Source: Eonycteris spelaea
Lineage: Eukaryota > Chordata > Mammalia > Chiroptera > Pteropodidae
Assembly: GCA_003508835.1 (NCBI GenBank)
Contig: PUFA01000532.1
Span: forward strand, 124,001-188,000
Direction of reading: 5' to 3'
Length of the DNA: 64,000 bases
Shown: one piece after another, positions 47,761-60,665 of the stretch
How the letters are laid out: each line of letters opens with the position of its first letter
Numbering within the stretch: position 1 is the stretch's first letter
The notes under the pieces: model-generated
The model's database searches: none
Told to the model about the DNA's origin: nothing
The model's input: the letters and a program-made list of their open reading frames with translations, nothing else
Position numbers and translations under genes: made by a program

Positions 47761-48815
47761 GAGTTTAACTGGATAATTTGCGCATTTCAAGATATATATT
47801 TTAAATGTGTACTAATCCATTTTTCTAGACTTTCTAGGCAGTTGACATACAATAAACAGAAAAAAATGATGCATAAGAATGAGGCTTTGGAAGTATTTTA
47901 TAGTCTAGGTTACTAGGATGAAAATTATGGCTATGAATTATGCTACAACTGATACTCATATTTATGAGTAGATAAACAAACACTGAATATAAAATAAATT
48001 TTTGAAGACTGCCCTATCAACTTGAATTTCATCAAAACAGCAGACTGAGCCTATATTCTTTATGCAACAATGTTTAGATAGGTCATAAAAATTTTAATTT
48101 TAAAAAGAACAAATACAAAATACCATTGTAAATGAAGTATAATGTGAAAATTTGGCATATAACAAGGTATATATTAACATAGGAAATAACAATGTGTTAA
48201 GTAGTATTGGATGCCATGTACAAATAACAGATTTAATATTTAAAAGTTAGAACTATATAACTGCTGAGTCCACAGCCAAGACCAAATTGTCACATAAACA
48301 ATCCTATTAGATGTCATTCAGACCATTACAGATAACAATTGTTGTGGATATACAAAGTAAAATCAACAGAAAGAATGTTAAATGACTTTAGAAAAAAGTG
48401 TGCCTAACCGGGGAAAGAAAAAAAAAGAACAGCATTTACAGCAGTAAAGACAGGCTACATATTATTTTCAAATATGTGAGATTTTTTAAATGATTGGTTT
48501 TGGGGCCCATAAATTGTACGTAACTTCATGAAGCAGAAATCCAACAGGCTGTACTGTCTGGGCACTTTGAAATGAAACTAGAATCTACTCATCAGAGTGT
48601 AAACCATGACTAATGTCCAGGCACAAGCAAACTTCATTTAAGACCATTTCAAGTAAATGATGGATTAAATAAAAATCCAAATTGAGATTATTATTACTTT
48701 ACAGGGGGGTTGTGGTTAGTTTGGTGAATGGACAGGGGGCCAGAAGAGGGTTTTTAACATGAACAATTTCTTTCTTTGTTGAAGCAAACTACAGCCAGAG
48801 TCTGTACTTCATTGC
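47761..48815. other. AT-rich stretch, nothing recognised
   Basis: About 1 kb without a supported feature. Confidence 0.45.
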
Positions 48816-48819
48816 TATT

Positions 48820-48856
48820 TGTTTTGTTTGTTTGTTTGTTTGTTTGTTTGTTTTTT
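48820..48856. repeat. (TTTG)n microsatellite
   Basis: About eight TTTG units followed by T6 and G7. Confidence 0.95.
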
Positions 48857-48859
48857 GGG

Positions 48860-50760
48860 GGGGACTTCATTTTTGATCTGATGAGATTTGGATCCCTCTG
48901 TGACATAGGAAGCAGGAGTACTCCACTGTTGAGGATCAGCTTCAGAGGACTTGCTGAGCCAATGGAAGTCAAAGCTCAGATACCCTTAGATACTGTCCAT
49001 GGCTCTGGAAAGAGCAAATCCATGCAGGAGCAGGACAGTGGACCACGTACGGCATGGTGGCTACAACCCACACAACCATCCAAGATGACATTACTCCCCT
49101 CCACAAGCTGAAGTAGAGCAAGATGATGAGCAGCAGTAGACAGCATGTGATTTCCCACTAGGAAGGGCACAGGTCTTTGATGCCGTGGCTGTCCTGGCAG
49201 TGCAGCACTCGTACCTGGAGCAGGGGAGGCAGGGATCCTGGAAAGGCACTGCCTCCCCACCCAGAACTGTAACCTGACAGCTGATTTGTCCCTGAGAGAC
49301 ATGATCCCCAACTCAGAACCACAGAAAGGACCCGGCCTGGCAGAACTAGAGACCCCATCCAGAAGGGCTGGGCCCACCAGCCCCAGCTGAGGGGCAGGGC
49401 CTATCTTGAGGGGAGCTGGAGAAGATGGAGTGGCATGTCAGCAGCCACAGAGGCCCAATTCTGGCCTCCAATCTCAGCTCCCTGCATTTGGTGCTGCAGG
49501 GTGATTGGCGCCTTGGGTCCCTGAAGAAGAAGCTACAGAAGCCAGAGGGAAAGTGCTCAGTGATGTGATGGCCACTGTTGCCCACAGAAAGTCCAAGGCC
49601 TCTTTGCTAAGGTGAGGCTAAGTAGACTTGGGGCAACACGGAAAAACACACAGATGCCTGCTCTGTTCTCTGTGGGTGACAGCTGACCACTGCTGTCCAG
49701 CTGCTTCGAGGATGATTCTGCAGGTATTGGAGTCAGGATGACTCTTGGTTTGCTCAAGCTCCATCTGGGGGAGGGAGTCCATCATAGGGGCAGAACATAA
49801 GGCTATGCTGAATGGAGATGGAAGTGATGGCTGGTGGAGCATGCCCTGTGTGCCAGGCAGAACTGTGGGCACTTCCACACAGTATCTCAATAAACCTTCC
49901 TGGTAGCCTGTGCAGAAGGAGGTGGTGCCATCATGCCAACATGTACCTGCTGCCTCCTCACCCCTGGCAGGCTGTGAATGGGAGCTGACTAAGGCTGTGC
50001 TGCTGCCCTGGGCAGTGGGGGATCCACACTATGAAAGGGACACCAGTTCCTGGGTTTGCTGAGGTCCAAGGAGATGATCCTGACACTCATGGGAGAATGC
50101 CCACAGACCCCAGCTTTCCAGAGGTTCCACAGCTGCAAGCATCATGGTGCACTTTGGACAAGCTCAAGTCCTCAAAGTCCATGATCACACAGCCCTGTGA
50201 CAGGAGAGGTGTGACAGTCGTGAGAGACCAGCACAGCACACCCAAACAACCTAGTACCTGGCACAGCCAGGTTGGACAGCTGAGCAGATGCTGCACCTTC
50301 CTGACATTGTCATTTTCTTTTTTTTTATGAGGCACAAACCTGGCGGTGAAGTGCGAGTATGCTCCCCATGCTGTTCACTGCATCACATCATGAGGTCTAC
50401 GAGATGGAGCCACGGTGGGTGGGAGGCCACACTGGCATGCTGCTCAGCTTTCTAGTCCCACCTGCCCTCACCGGGGCCTGTGAGATGAAGCCCCCCCCAC
50501 AATATAGTTATAAGAGAAGCTACAGATTCATCTTTCTCCAGACCCACAATTATCACATCACCTATAGAAACAGGACACACATGTCCTTGGTAAGAAACAC
50601 AGCCTCTAAAGGGTTGCTCATTACTGAAAAGCAGAAGACAAGCAATAGGTATGTTCTGAACTTTTATACGCATGACCTCATTTTTCTAGATTACATTGCC
50701 TTGGTATATTGTATAGTCCCAATTCTTGTCAAAACAAATAGAAGTTTTCTAATAACCTTA
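48860..50760. other. GC-rich unassigned block
   Basis: About 1.9 kb of GC-rich DNA between AT-rich neighbours. Several frames on both strands overlap (for example + 48776-49111, - 48976-49377, + 50031-50330, + 50359-50775), none with a domain I recognise. Broken + strand segments such as '[20 protein letters not shown]' (about 49049-49108) look protein-like, so a decayed retrocopy is possible. No exon borders or poly-A tail were found. Confidence 0.3.
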
Positions 50761-51165
50761 CCTTCACATGAATGAAATGCATTATCAGATTTACTCAAAT
50801 ATTCCTGCTTGTTCAATTGATTATGAGTGGCTTTTGCATGGAACCTTCTGGGGTCTCTGATTTTCAGGGTTGCAGCTCAAGCATAAGCACTTTTGTGATA
50901 AATAAAACATTGTCTCCGGTGCCAAATATGTTTGGGTAGCGCTCTGTTTTCCATAGGATAGTTTAGAGCAGGACACCTGGCATGACAAATAGAATTCTGG
51001 CTGCTTTTGCCCCCTTATTTGCCAGGTGCATTTATAGAGGGCAAAGAAGACACATTCATTCTAAATAGCACTGAAATTTGATAGATAGGCTATCCTCCTA
51101 ACATATCTGAATTAGATATAAAGTATCAGGTTTCCATGGCTTGTGTTGTGTCATAGCCAGCACTG
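50761..51165. other. Short unassigned stretch
   Basis: About 400 bp with no recognised feature. Confidence 0.4.
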
Positions 51166-51169
51166 AGCT

Positions 51170-52040
51170 ACTCTTTTCCTTCTTTATTTTAGAGAGAGGC
51201 TTGTAATGATATGAATTTTCCTCTTATGAATGCTTTTGCCATGTCCCGAAAGTTTTGATATGTTGTGGCATTACTATCATTCATTTTTATGTATCTCTTG
51301 ATCTCTCTTTATTTCTTCTCTGACCCAGTTATTCTTCAGTAGCATGTTGTTTAATCTCCATGTATTTGTGGTTCTTCCTGCTTCTTTTTGCAATTGATCT
51401 TCAATTTCAAAGCATTATCAGAGAATATGATTGATATAATTTCAACTCTCATATTTATTGAGGCTAATACTGTGTCCCAGTATGTGGTCAATCCTTGAGA
51501 ATGTTCCATGTGCAAGGGATTAATGTATAAGCAGCTGTTTTGGGATGGAAGGCTCTGTAAATGTGAATTATGTACAATTGGTCTAATGTGTTATTTAAGG
51601 ATGTTATTTCTTTATTGATTTAGTTCTGTTAGTAATTGCTTTACATATTTCAGACCTCCCTGATTGGGAGCATAGATATTAATAAGGTTATGTCTTCTTG
51701 TTGCATGATTTCCTTTATCATTATGAAGTGTCTCTCAGTATCTTTCTTTACCTTTTTAATTCTGAAGTTTATTTCATCCAATATAAGTACCGTTATTCCT
51801 ATTTTTCTCTGAATGTCACTTGCTTGAAATATCATTATCCACCCTTTCACTTTGAGTCTTATTTGTCTTTGGAGCTGAGATGTGTCTCCTGGAGACAGCA
51901 TATGGTTGAATTTTGTTTTTTGATCCATTCTGCAAATCTGTGCCTTTTTATTTTATTGGGAGTTCAGTCCATTTACATTTAGGGTGATTATTGAAATACA
52001 AGGTCTTCTATATCCATTTTATCTTTAGCTTTCTGGTAGC
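51170..52040 (-). mobile_element. L1 ORF2 remnant, endonuclease part
   Basis: On the minus strand a 92-codon open piece (51928-51650) with 'LQRQIRLKVKGWIMIFQAS' and a downstream 'tgggacacagtattagcctc' segment belong to the N-terminal endonuclease domain of L1 ORF2, which nicks target DNA. Frames are broken on both sides. Confidence 0.8.
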
Positions 52041-53100
52041 TCAGTGTTTCCATTGCTTCCTTGTCCTTGTGTTTCTGTTTTCTTTATTTTGTTGGCTTTT
52101 GTGGGGTTTCCCTCTGGTTCTTCTTGTTTTATGTTATATTCTTCAGTTCTAAATCTTTGGTGTGTGGTTACCATTATGAATATGTAAAGGATAGTTATAT
52201 ATATACAGTCATCCATTTTCTTCTGCTTGTGCCTTATCTCTATTACCCTTTGCAAATTTGGATCTTTGAATCCTTCCCTTTTCAGTCATTGTCTCAATTT
52301 GTCCCTATGAATGCTGAACATTCATTACTATCTTGCTATAGTAATTCTCTTCTTATTATTTAAGCTTATAATGCCCCGTTCTCAGAAGGGTTGCACTCTT
52401 CTGCTTCTATTTGCCTGATAACCACCTTACTCCTAATTATGTGCTTCTTTTTTTGTCATTTTGTTTTAGGTGAGCTGACTTCTTTCAGTATTTCCTGTAG
52501 TCCAGGTCTCAATTTTTGTATGTCTGGAAAGGTCTTAATTTCTCCTTCACATCTAAGGAAGAGCTTAGCTGGATAAATTATTCTAGGCTGGTAGTTCCTT
52601 TCACTTAATAGTTTAAATATTTGGTTCCATTCCTTTCTGGCTTGTAAGGTTTGCACTGAGAAGTTGACAATAATCTAATAGATTTCCCTTTATAAGATAC
52701 CATTTTTTTTCTCGCTGGCTGCCCTGAGAATTCTATCTTTGTCGCTGATTTTTGATCATTTTAATACAATGTGTCTTGATGAAGGCCTTTTTGGGTTGAG
52801 ATAATTGTGTGTTCTGTTGACTTCCTGAATCCAAGCTCCAGCTCATTCTTTAGATTTGGGAAATTCTCATTAAGTATTTGTCTGAAAATGCTTTCTAGTC
52901 ACTGCTCCTTTTCCTCACCTTCTATAATATTCTTATATTTCCTCTCCTGATGGTATCAGGTAGTTCTTGAATTTCTGTTCACTATTTTCATTTTTCAGCT
53001 TCTCTCTTCTTTCTTCTCATTTATTTCTAGATTTCTTTCTTCGATATCACTGATACTTTCCTCCATTTGGTCAGCTCTATTTCCCATTAAATCTATATAA
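52041..53100 (-). mobile_element. HAL1/L1 ORF1 remnant
   Basis: Antisense ORF1: 52656-52456 encodes a piece with 'ERNYQPRIIYPAKLFLRCEG' and 'IKTFPDIQKLRPGLQEILK', the C-terminal part of ORF1p. Coiled-coil-coding sequence follows up to about 53090. It lies upstream of the ORF2 piece in the element's own direction, so the order is that of an L1. Confidence 0.8.
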
Positions 53101-53430
53101 TGCTTTAGGAAATATGGTCATTTTAATTATGTCGATTATTCCAATCGAAGAACATGGAATATTTTTCCATTTCTTTGTTTAATGTTAGATTCTTTAATAG
53201 GTTCTCATAGTTTTCATTATATAGGTCCTTGTCATGTTTCATTTGATTTATTCCTAGGTATTTTATTCCTTTTATTGCAATTGCAAAAGGTATTATTTTT
53301 TCCACTTCTTTTTCTGACAAGTCATTATTAGAGTATAGGAACACTATGGATTTTTGAGCGTTGATTTTATATTCAGAAACTCTACTGTATTTGTTTACTG
53401 TTTCTGGTACTGTTTTTGTGGAGTCTTTAG
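53101..53430 (-). mobile_element. L1 ORF2 fragment inside ORF1-type sequence
   Basis: A 73-codon piece (53344-53123) with 'LYSNNDLSEKEVEKIIPF', 'IKGIKYLGI' and 'KDLYNENYENLLKN' is L1 ORF2 from downstream of the polymerase core. It interrupts ORF1-like sequence on both sides (52041-53100 and 53431-53850), so its position is out of order. Confidence 0.8.
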
Positions 53431-54560
53431 GGTTTCCTCTCTTCTTTCTTCTAATTTATTTCTATATTTCTGTCTTTGACCTCGCTGATCCTTTTCTCCA
53501 TTTGGTTGACTTTATTTCCCAAGCTTGCTATTTTATTTTTCAACTCTTGCAGTGTTGTTGTTTTTTTATCTTCAGAAGTTCTATTTGATTCTTTTGAGGG
53601 TTTCAATCTCCTTGCTCTGCTCATCTAGTTGTTTTTGCAATTTCTGAAATTGTTGATATGACTCATTTCAGATCTCATTGAGTGTTTTCAGAAGTATCAT
53701 TCTGAATTCTCTGTCATTTAAGTTGCATATTTCTATGTCTGTAAACTTATTTTCTGGAGATTTTCCTCTTTCTTTCTGAGATGCCTTTTCACCTTGGATG
53801 TTCATGGTGTTTAATTGTCTATTTCTTCACCTGGGCATTAATGGAAGTGTTTTCTACATTTTTTTTCCAGAAAGAAGATTTATTATATAAAGGCCCCTCT
53901 TTAGCCTGTTGCAAAGAAGGCACTTTTCTTTTGGTTTCCAGTAGGTGACACCTAAGCTTCTTGGATTCCTGCTTTATATAAAACCTTAATAATGCCTTTT
54001 TGTTTCTTATAGATGTTTAATCATGCTCACTTCTGTGAGTCTCAAATCCTGTCAGTGTTAATGACAGTTTTAATAGCATTTGCTCAGATTTGCCTGGAGT
54101 CTGTGGTGTTCCTTCTTGGAGGATATAGGGAAAGGGGTCATTTGGGTTGGAGTAGGGGGCTGCGACTCAGCCTCAGTTGTGCAACCACGGCTAGTAAAAA
54201 TCAACTGTTGTTTCTCTGCTGTCCTGCTTCTATGCTTTCTGTCCTAATGACTGGGCCCTGCCACCGACTGCATGGAGGTCACAGAACTAATAGTCAGAGC
54301 CGTTCAGGGAACTTGATGGTCCTTCTTCCCCCCTTCCCCTACAGAGAGCTCTAGTGGCTACGAAAGGCAGTTTTTTTGTTTCTCCCAGTCCACTGTCTGA
54401 AACTCAAGGTTCTGACCTGTAGTAGCTCTAGGCGCAGATCCTACTCTCAGATGTGCTGGTGTTCAGTTTGTTTTTTTGTTGCTGTTGAGTTTTAGATGTT
54501 CAGCTCATTGTTTCAAGGGGAGAGATCTGGGACGTGTCTCACTCCACCATGTTTTTCCAA
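53431..54560 (-). mobile_element. HAL1/L1 5' portion: ORF1 start and 5' UTR
   Basis: Antisense ORF1 coiled-coil sequence (53440-53800) is followed by GC-richer untranslated sequence to about 54560. Parts of 53431-53560 repeat the kind of sequence seen at 52995-53090 ('tcttctttcttctaatttatttct'), which suggests that two related elements or a duplication are joined here. Confidence 0.65.
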
Positions 54561-54794
54561 ACTCTTTGTGATCCTTCCTTAATTAAATATTATCTCAAGT
54601 CAAAATGGGACTTTTATTCCCATGAATCCTATCATAGAGCACTAGCTCAGCCCATTTAGACCAGCCTGGTGTGTCTCTCTCATGTGTCATCTTTGATCCT
54701 CGTTTGTCCTCTTTGGGGCCACACACCACACAGCCCACAAGTACATTTTCTCCTGATCTCTTCAATCCAGTCCATTCTGTCATCAGCTTGGATT
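54561..54794. other. Short spacer, nothing recognised
   Basis: About 230 bp between L1 pieces. No feature recognised. Confidence 0.4.
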
Positions 54795-55225
54795 TTACAA
54801 AAATAATAATTTATTGAGATGACATTGGTTAATAAGATTATATAAGTTTCAAGCATACAATTCTATAATACATCATCTGTATACTGCAACATGTGTCCAC
54901 CATTCAAAGTCTTGTCTCCTTCTATTGCCATATACATAATCCATTTATTCTCTTCTGTGTCCTCTCACAATGCTTCCCCTCTGGTAAACACCATACTGTT
55001 GTGTGTCTATGAGTTTTTGTTTGTCTTGTTTGTTTATTGCTTTTGGTTTTATATTCATATATAAGTGAAATCATATGTTTCTCAACTTCTTCTGTCTGCC
55101 TCATTTTGCTTAGCATGATATTCTCAGGATCAATCCATGCTGTCATAAATGGCAGCATGTTGTCTTATATTACAGCTTAGTAGTATGCCATTGCATATGT
55201 GTACCACCTTTTATTTTTTATTCCT
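54795..55225 (-). mobile_element. L1 3' end (bat-type)
   Basis: 'tttattgagatgacattggttaataag', 'tataagtttcaagcatacaattc', 'catcatctgtatactgc', 'atccatgctgtcataaatggc' is the antisense 3' UTR of the same L1 lineage as 10287-10515, better preserved and longer. Confidence 0.75.
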
Positions 55226-55254
55226 TTATCTATTGAAGGACTTCTTTTAGAATT

Positions 55255-55465
55255 TTTTCACTGCTCAAATAAAGAATAAACCCATCAATCAAGAATCCTA
55301 TGCCCAGAAAAGCTGTATACACATAAAAAAGATGAAGACAGTCCAGATACACAAAAACCAAGAAAAAGAATTGCTAGCAGATCCATCTTACAAAAAATAA
55401 ACTGAGTAGTTTTCTGGTCTAAAAACAGCCAACCCAGATTGTTATCAGAATTCTCATTTAAAAAA
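55255..55465 (+). mobile_element. L1/HAL1 ORF1 C-terminal fragment
   Basis: 'aagaatcctatgcccag', 'gatgaagacagtccagatac', 'gctagcagatccatcttac' follow the ORF1 C-terminal coding sequence on the + strand, opposite in orientation to the neighbouring L1 pieces. Confidence 0.55.
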
Positions 55466-57835
55466 ATTAAAGAAAGGTAGCTGCTTTGAGGCAGCTAGCT
55501 TGAGGCTAGAGTGCATTGAGCCACATGCCATTTTCTGGGCTGTAGAGACTAGTGAATAACATAGGATGGTTGGTTAATGGTTACCAGGAAAAAAAGGACA
55601 TGACATCTCCTTATGCTTTCTTTGTGTTTCATTATTCAATTGATATAATTATTATTTCTAAGGACATATTAATTATGGGGAGTATATCTATACAAATGTT
55701 TTATAACTGCCCTACTTTGTTTTTCATCTTTATTTCTGCTGGGGTCTTAAATTATAATCTCAATGTCAATTCAAAGTATTTTTTGTGTTTTCCAACATAA
55801 TTTTTAAAAATGTCATTTTTACCTTAGAGCCAATAAACGTAGCCATGCTTTGTTCTGTCTTTTTTGTTGTTGTTCTTCTTTTCCATCAACTCTACCTAGA
55901 ATTTATCATGTTCTATAAGGTGTGGGAAGATATAATTTTATTGTCTGGGGTTTGTTTCTTGATTCCATAATTTCAATTAAATAAACTTTTCTTGGTTGAT
56001 TAATGATAAAACTGTTGGCATTCAGTAAATGATTGCATGTATACATAACATGACACAAAAGCTGATTCTTTCTGGTGTGACCTCTGCATTTTTATGTATG
56101 TAGGTGATGGTTCTTGCATCTGTCTATATTTTTAGGTGATTATATTTTCATATTATGGTTTACTATCTGATTAAGTATCCCTGTCCTTGATTATTTCACT
56201 TAAAACTCTTGTGGTTTTTCTGTCCACTTATTTTCTAAAGAAGCTTTTGAATCAAAGTAGCTAGTTTTCATGATTGAGATATAATTTTGCTTTGACTTAT
56301 ACTAAACCTGTGAAGCCCAGGACTATTAATCTATGTGCCATTTAGAGTGTGTCTCCTTCACTCAGGCTGTATTCCTATCCTCCTTCACTCAGACTTTATT
56401 TCTATTCTCAGATGGAGCTTTCTCCACATTAAGCCTTTGCTTTTCCAGATGAGTTTATTCCTGGGTTGTTATTGCTGGAATCAGGTCATCTGATACATTC
56501 ATGTTTTTACCATTCTAACCATACATTTCTACCAACTACCTTCCATGTTATTCCTGCCCCTATTCTACCTCCTAGATGACTTCACTTACTTCTGCAAGTA
56601 ATGCTTGGCAACAGGTCAGGTGGATGTGATAGGAGAGATCCCAACAAGAAGAGCACACCACAGCAGCCTGAAGAGAGAGTGCACAAAGAGGATCTCTGCA
56701 GCCCTGCCCTCTGAAATCACTCGGGTAGGCAAAAACCTTCTTCTACCATATGGATGATCCTCCTGCTACTATCCTGTTCTTTACTCCCTGGAAACACTGT
56801 GGTCTCCATGGTTCCTCACTCCTGTTTCCAGCTTCCAGTATGCTGTGGGCAATTTGTGTCTTTGTCTTTTTACTTTATTGTTTTGTTTTGTTTTTACAAA
56901 TTTTTAAATTTTCCACTATTTCAGTGATAAAGAGGGTCGGGGAAAACATTGAACCCACAAAGCCCCGATTCTCTCTTACAGGAGAGCTTTGAAAACAAAG
57001 GAGACCCTCCCCACACTGTTTTGGGTCATTCACTCACTTAAGGAGTTTACTTAGAGGAAAGCTTAGCACAAACACCACCCTCCTTCCTCCAAGGACTACT
57101 CTTTTGCAGCCAGGGAAATGTAGAAGCTGAGTCAGACTGTGGTCTCCTGCCCACGTCTCGAGACCACAGAGCCCAGGCTCCTAATGGTCTGTGACTGTGG
57201 GATAACTCGCCTCTCCTTGCTCAGGGGACAGACAGTACAGAGGCCTGGTAAAGTTTCTTTTTTCTCTGGCCTGAGGTGTGAATGCTTGAGCTGAAGAAGA
57301 GCTGTCTATCCTCATATGACCCCCAGTGATCTGTATCTGGGCACCTTCTTGCAAGTCCACCCCTTGGCTACATGTGTTGGGTAAGGTTCTCCTTCTCTCT
57401 GTCCCCCATATCTTATCTCCAGGAGCTGTTTCCTAAAGATTGGCATTAAAAAATGGTGAAATCTGCATTATGTCTTTTCCCTCAAGGACACCTCCAAAGA
57501 CATTTGAAGGATGCATGTGGGACATAATTTAGGTTTCTAAAATAGTAAATGGGACCAAATACATACACATTTCCTCTTTTCTGTATACAATATAAAACAG
57601 GGTTATGTTTAGCTTCCAAAGCTCCACTGGAAATGTGGTGGTAGCATGTGCCATTGCATACACAGAAAGGTCCTTTTGTATCATCTACTCAAGCTTCTTT
57701 GGATGGAGAGCAATTTAAAGGAAGCATGCAAGCAAAGCATCGCTCCAACTCATGTCCGAGTGTGCATCAGCAAACAAGGAAGGAACGGGCCTTCCCTGGA
57801 CCACTTCGTCAGCACAGTGAACCCAGCTGAGGTCC
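55466..57835. other. Unassigned stretch
   Basis: About 2.4 kb, AT-rich up to 56.5 kb, then mixed. The + frame at 55552-55800 is rich in Ile/Phe and probably chance. No supported feature. Confidence 0.4.
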
Positions 57836-57837
57836 TT

Positions 57838-57975
57838 AGGCTCTGACTCACTTTCCTCATGTGAAAAGTCTAGATAGTGAAAATAAGACTTTGGGCTTAT
57901 ACTGATGATTTCACTTAAAAATTGTGTCCACAGTGCTTGGCACACTGCCTGAGATACTCAATAAATGGTAATTAT
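57838..57975 (+). repeat. MIR fragment
   Basis: 'ctcactttcctcatgtgaaaag' and 'cagtgcttggcacactgcctg', 'actcaataaatggtaattatt' match the central and 3' parts of MIR. Confidence 0.7.
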
Positions 57976-58736
57976 TGCCAGCATTGTGATCATCAGTGTT
58001 TATCTTTTGATTTTGGTGTTTATACAGTTTACCACCTTTCCATAATCAGCAGTCCTTGTAAGGAAGCCCTCAGGTGTCCAGGTGACATTGAGAATTTTAA
58101 AAAAGTAAATATTAAGGAGATGGAAAGGGCTCCCACTGATCAAAGTTGAAATGATTTCCAAAAAATATAAACAATGACAATATTGGATGATAATCCATAG
58201 AGTAACATTCTCTGGATATGAAAAAAATTAAATAAATAGAAAAATAAGAGCAATGAGTGTTTTCCTACAGAAAAAAGTTTTAATAAGTGAGAGAAATGAG
58301 GAGAAAAGAACATCACTACTGGGTACACAGCAATGTAGTAATTGTTTCCTATCACTGGGCAAAAACTTAGAAGAACCAGGATATTGGCACATCTTCAAAG
58401 CCTCACCTCAAGACCTATACTAATTACCCTGGTGAAGGTGGTATGGAAAGGTCATACTGGATATATTTTTAGATCACAGCTTCTCAAAAACATTCTCTTT
58501 GTACCACATTCCCACCTAGCTTATTCGCTTATAGAGTCTGGCTAACGTAATAACCTCCTCAGAGTAATTCTGATTTATATCATACTAAAATCCTTGAAAG
58601 AAAAAATTACAAAATCCAATGGCTTGGAATAGGGTGAAAGAAAAATTTTAAAGTGAACACGTGCAGGTAAACATTTAGACAAACATCTGCGGTCTTACCT
58701 AACCTCTGATTCATGTCCATGACGCCCAACTGTATT

Positions 58737-58830
58737 GCTCACTCCCACCATGCCAGCAGCTAGCATTGTGCCTTGAATATAACAGGTGCTTATTCTGTTT
58801 GGTGAATGAGCGAATGGCATCCTGAGAAAG
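58737..58830 (+). repeat. MIR-like tail fragment
   Basis: 'attgtgccttgaatataacagg', 'tgcttattctgtttggtgaatgagcgaatg' resembles the MIR-family tail. Short and decayed. Confidence 0.55.
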
Positions 58831-60354
58831 GGTAACATGTCGAGGAATGCAGAGGATGGTGGCATCGAGTCACCACTGAGAACGGATACCATATGGATGA
58901 CATTAAATTGACCTGAGGTCTATTTAACAGCAGCTAAGGGACAGCCACAACTTTCTGCCATGTTTTCTGGGGGACACAGATAGAAGGGGCCTGGTTTGGC
59001 ATCTCCCTTCCCAATGAACACGTGCCCTTCTACCCCTATCTTACAATTATTATGAAGGAGGTCTTGAGAACCACATGTCAAGGCCAAAAGGAATAAACAG
59101 GGAGTTATAGGAGAAGAAAGAGGAGATGAAAAGATTGGGCTATTGTAAAAGAGCCACATCTGCCTGTGATCCCATTTGCTGGCTCTCCCTGGTGTCACAT
59201 AGGCTAGTTTCAAGAGCCAGAGGGCAAAGATATGCAGGTCCTGATCCTCCAGCCACAGCACAGAGACCCGATTAGACAGAGCACGGGTGCTCTGGGTGCC
59301 ACATTTTGTTCCATTTGTGGGGCCTTCCAGGGTGACAAGCCCTAATGTTGACTTAAGACCAGAAGTTGGGCCAAAGTTCCTGTATAACTGGCTTCATATT
59401 TTACAGAAATGACGTTGTCATCTCCTTCCCCATGTGGGTCAGCTGTCTAATGTGACGGATATATAGCACAGGGGCAGTGTTGTTGGGAAAACTTCCCACA
59501 ATATTTTACTATCTTTTGGGAGAAAGCCTACACCATTTGGGAGCTCAAAAGCCTCACACAGGTCTATGGATATCTTCATACTCAGGAGGCCGTATGTGTT
59601 CTGTCTGCCTGTGATTGGGAAGCAGAATCAATCACTTTCTAGTTCTGTCCATTTGGGGCTGCCCCCTGCTCCATACAATGGACCCCACCGGCACAAAAAT
59701 GCCCTCTGAGCTTTAGTGACAGATTAGCAAGGGGTGCTGCTAAAGGAAAAATGGCAACCAATGGGAAAGGTCATTCTGCCGTTCTTTGTTCCCAGATAGG
59801 TGTGTGTCTCCAATGAGGCTTGGGAGATGGTTCACAGGCAGGGTCACTTGGGTAGCTCTCTCTGCCTGACCAATTCCCTCTGGTCCCTCTGGGCTGCTTC
59901 CCCTCCTGCTGTATTGTTAGATGTGCCCACTATGACTGAGCCTCCCTAGGAGCCCTCCAGCCTTCTTCATCTCTCTCGTGTGTTTCCCATGACACTGCCA
60001 TTGGTGCTGGAAGTGGGTTCCTGCCCCTCACATGTTCCTGTCAGTTACATCCCTGGGCAGAACCTCTCCTGGTTTCAAGCCTAGTGGAGGTAGGGGGCTC
60101 TGTATCAACCAGACTGCAAGCGTCACTCCCAGATTCTCACCATATACTGTCTGTCCTCTGTGCCATGATCTCCTGCACTCACTCTTGCTGCAGCTACCTG
60201 CCAATGTGGTCTTAACATCCAGGGCCCCACATTCTGCCCACCCACCATCACATACTTCCACCAGCCCCAACTTTCCACTTCACCCCATCCCACTAGCCTG
60301 CACCCTGCAAGCCAAGATTGCCATGGAGTACCTGTTTATGGCCCCCAAATCAAT
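58831..60354. other. Unassigned stretch, moderately GC-rich
   Basis: About 1.5 kb. Frames at 58920-59261 (minus) and 60032-60361 (plus) show no domain I recognise and no codon-level support. Confidence 0.35.
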
Positions 60355-60665
60355 ACGTTGAATATGGACAGTATTAGGAGGTATGGCCTTCAGAGATGAT
60401 AAGGTTTAGATGAAGGCAGAAGGGTGGAGCCCTCAGGGTGGGATTGTTGCTTAAGAGAGGAAGGGACCAGACTTCCCTCCCCACTGTACTGGAACCCAGG
60501 GAGAATGCAGCCATCTTCCAGACAGGAAGAGGACCTGTCTGGAACCCCACCATGCTAGCATCCTGAACTATGAGAAATAAGTGTCTCTTGTATAATAAGC
60601 CCCATGCCCTATGGTGTCTTCTGCTGAAGCAGAAGCCTCCTCTTGCAAATGCCCTCCCCATTGAG
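60355..60665 (+). repeat. MaLR (MLT1-like) LTR fragment
   Basis: 'aaggtttagatgaaggcag', 'tgcagccatcttccagacagg', 'atcctgaactatgagaaataag' and 'gtataataagccccatgccct' are in MaLR order and on the + strand, opposite to the fragment at 1-271. Confidence 0.6.

Noticed and set aside
54013..54354. 113-codon plus-strand frame
   Set aside because: Antisense to the L1/HAL1 5' untranslated region; a chance frame.
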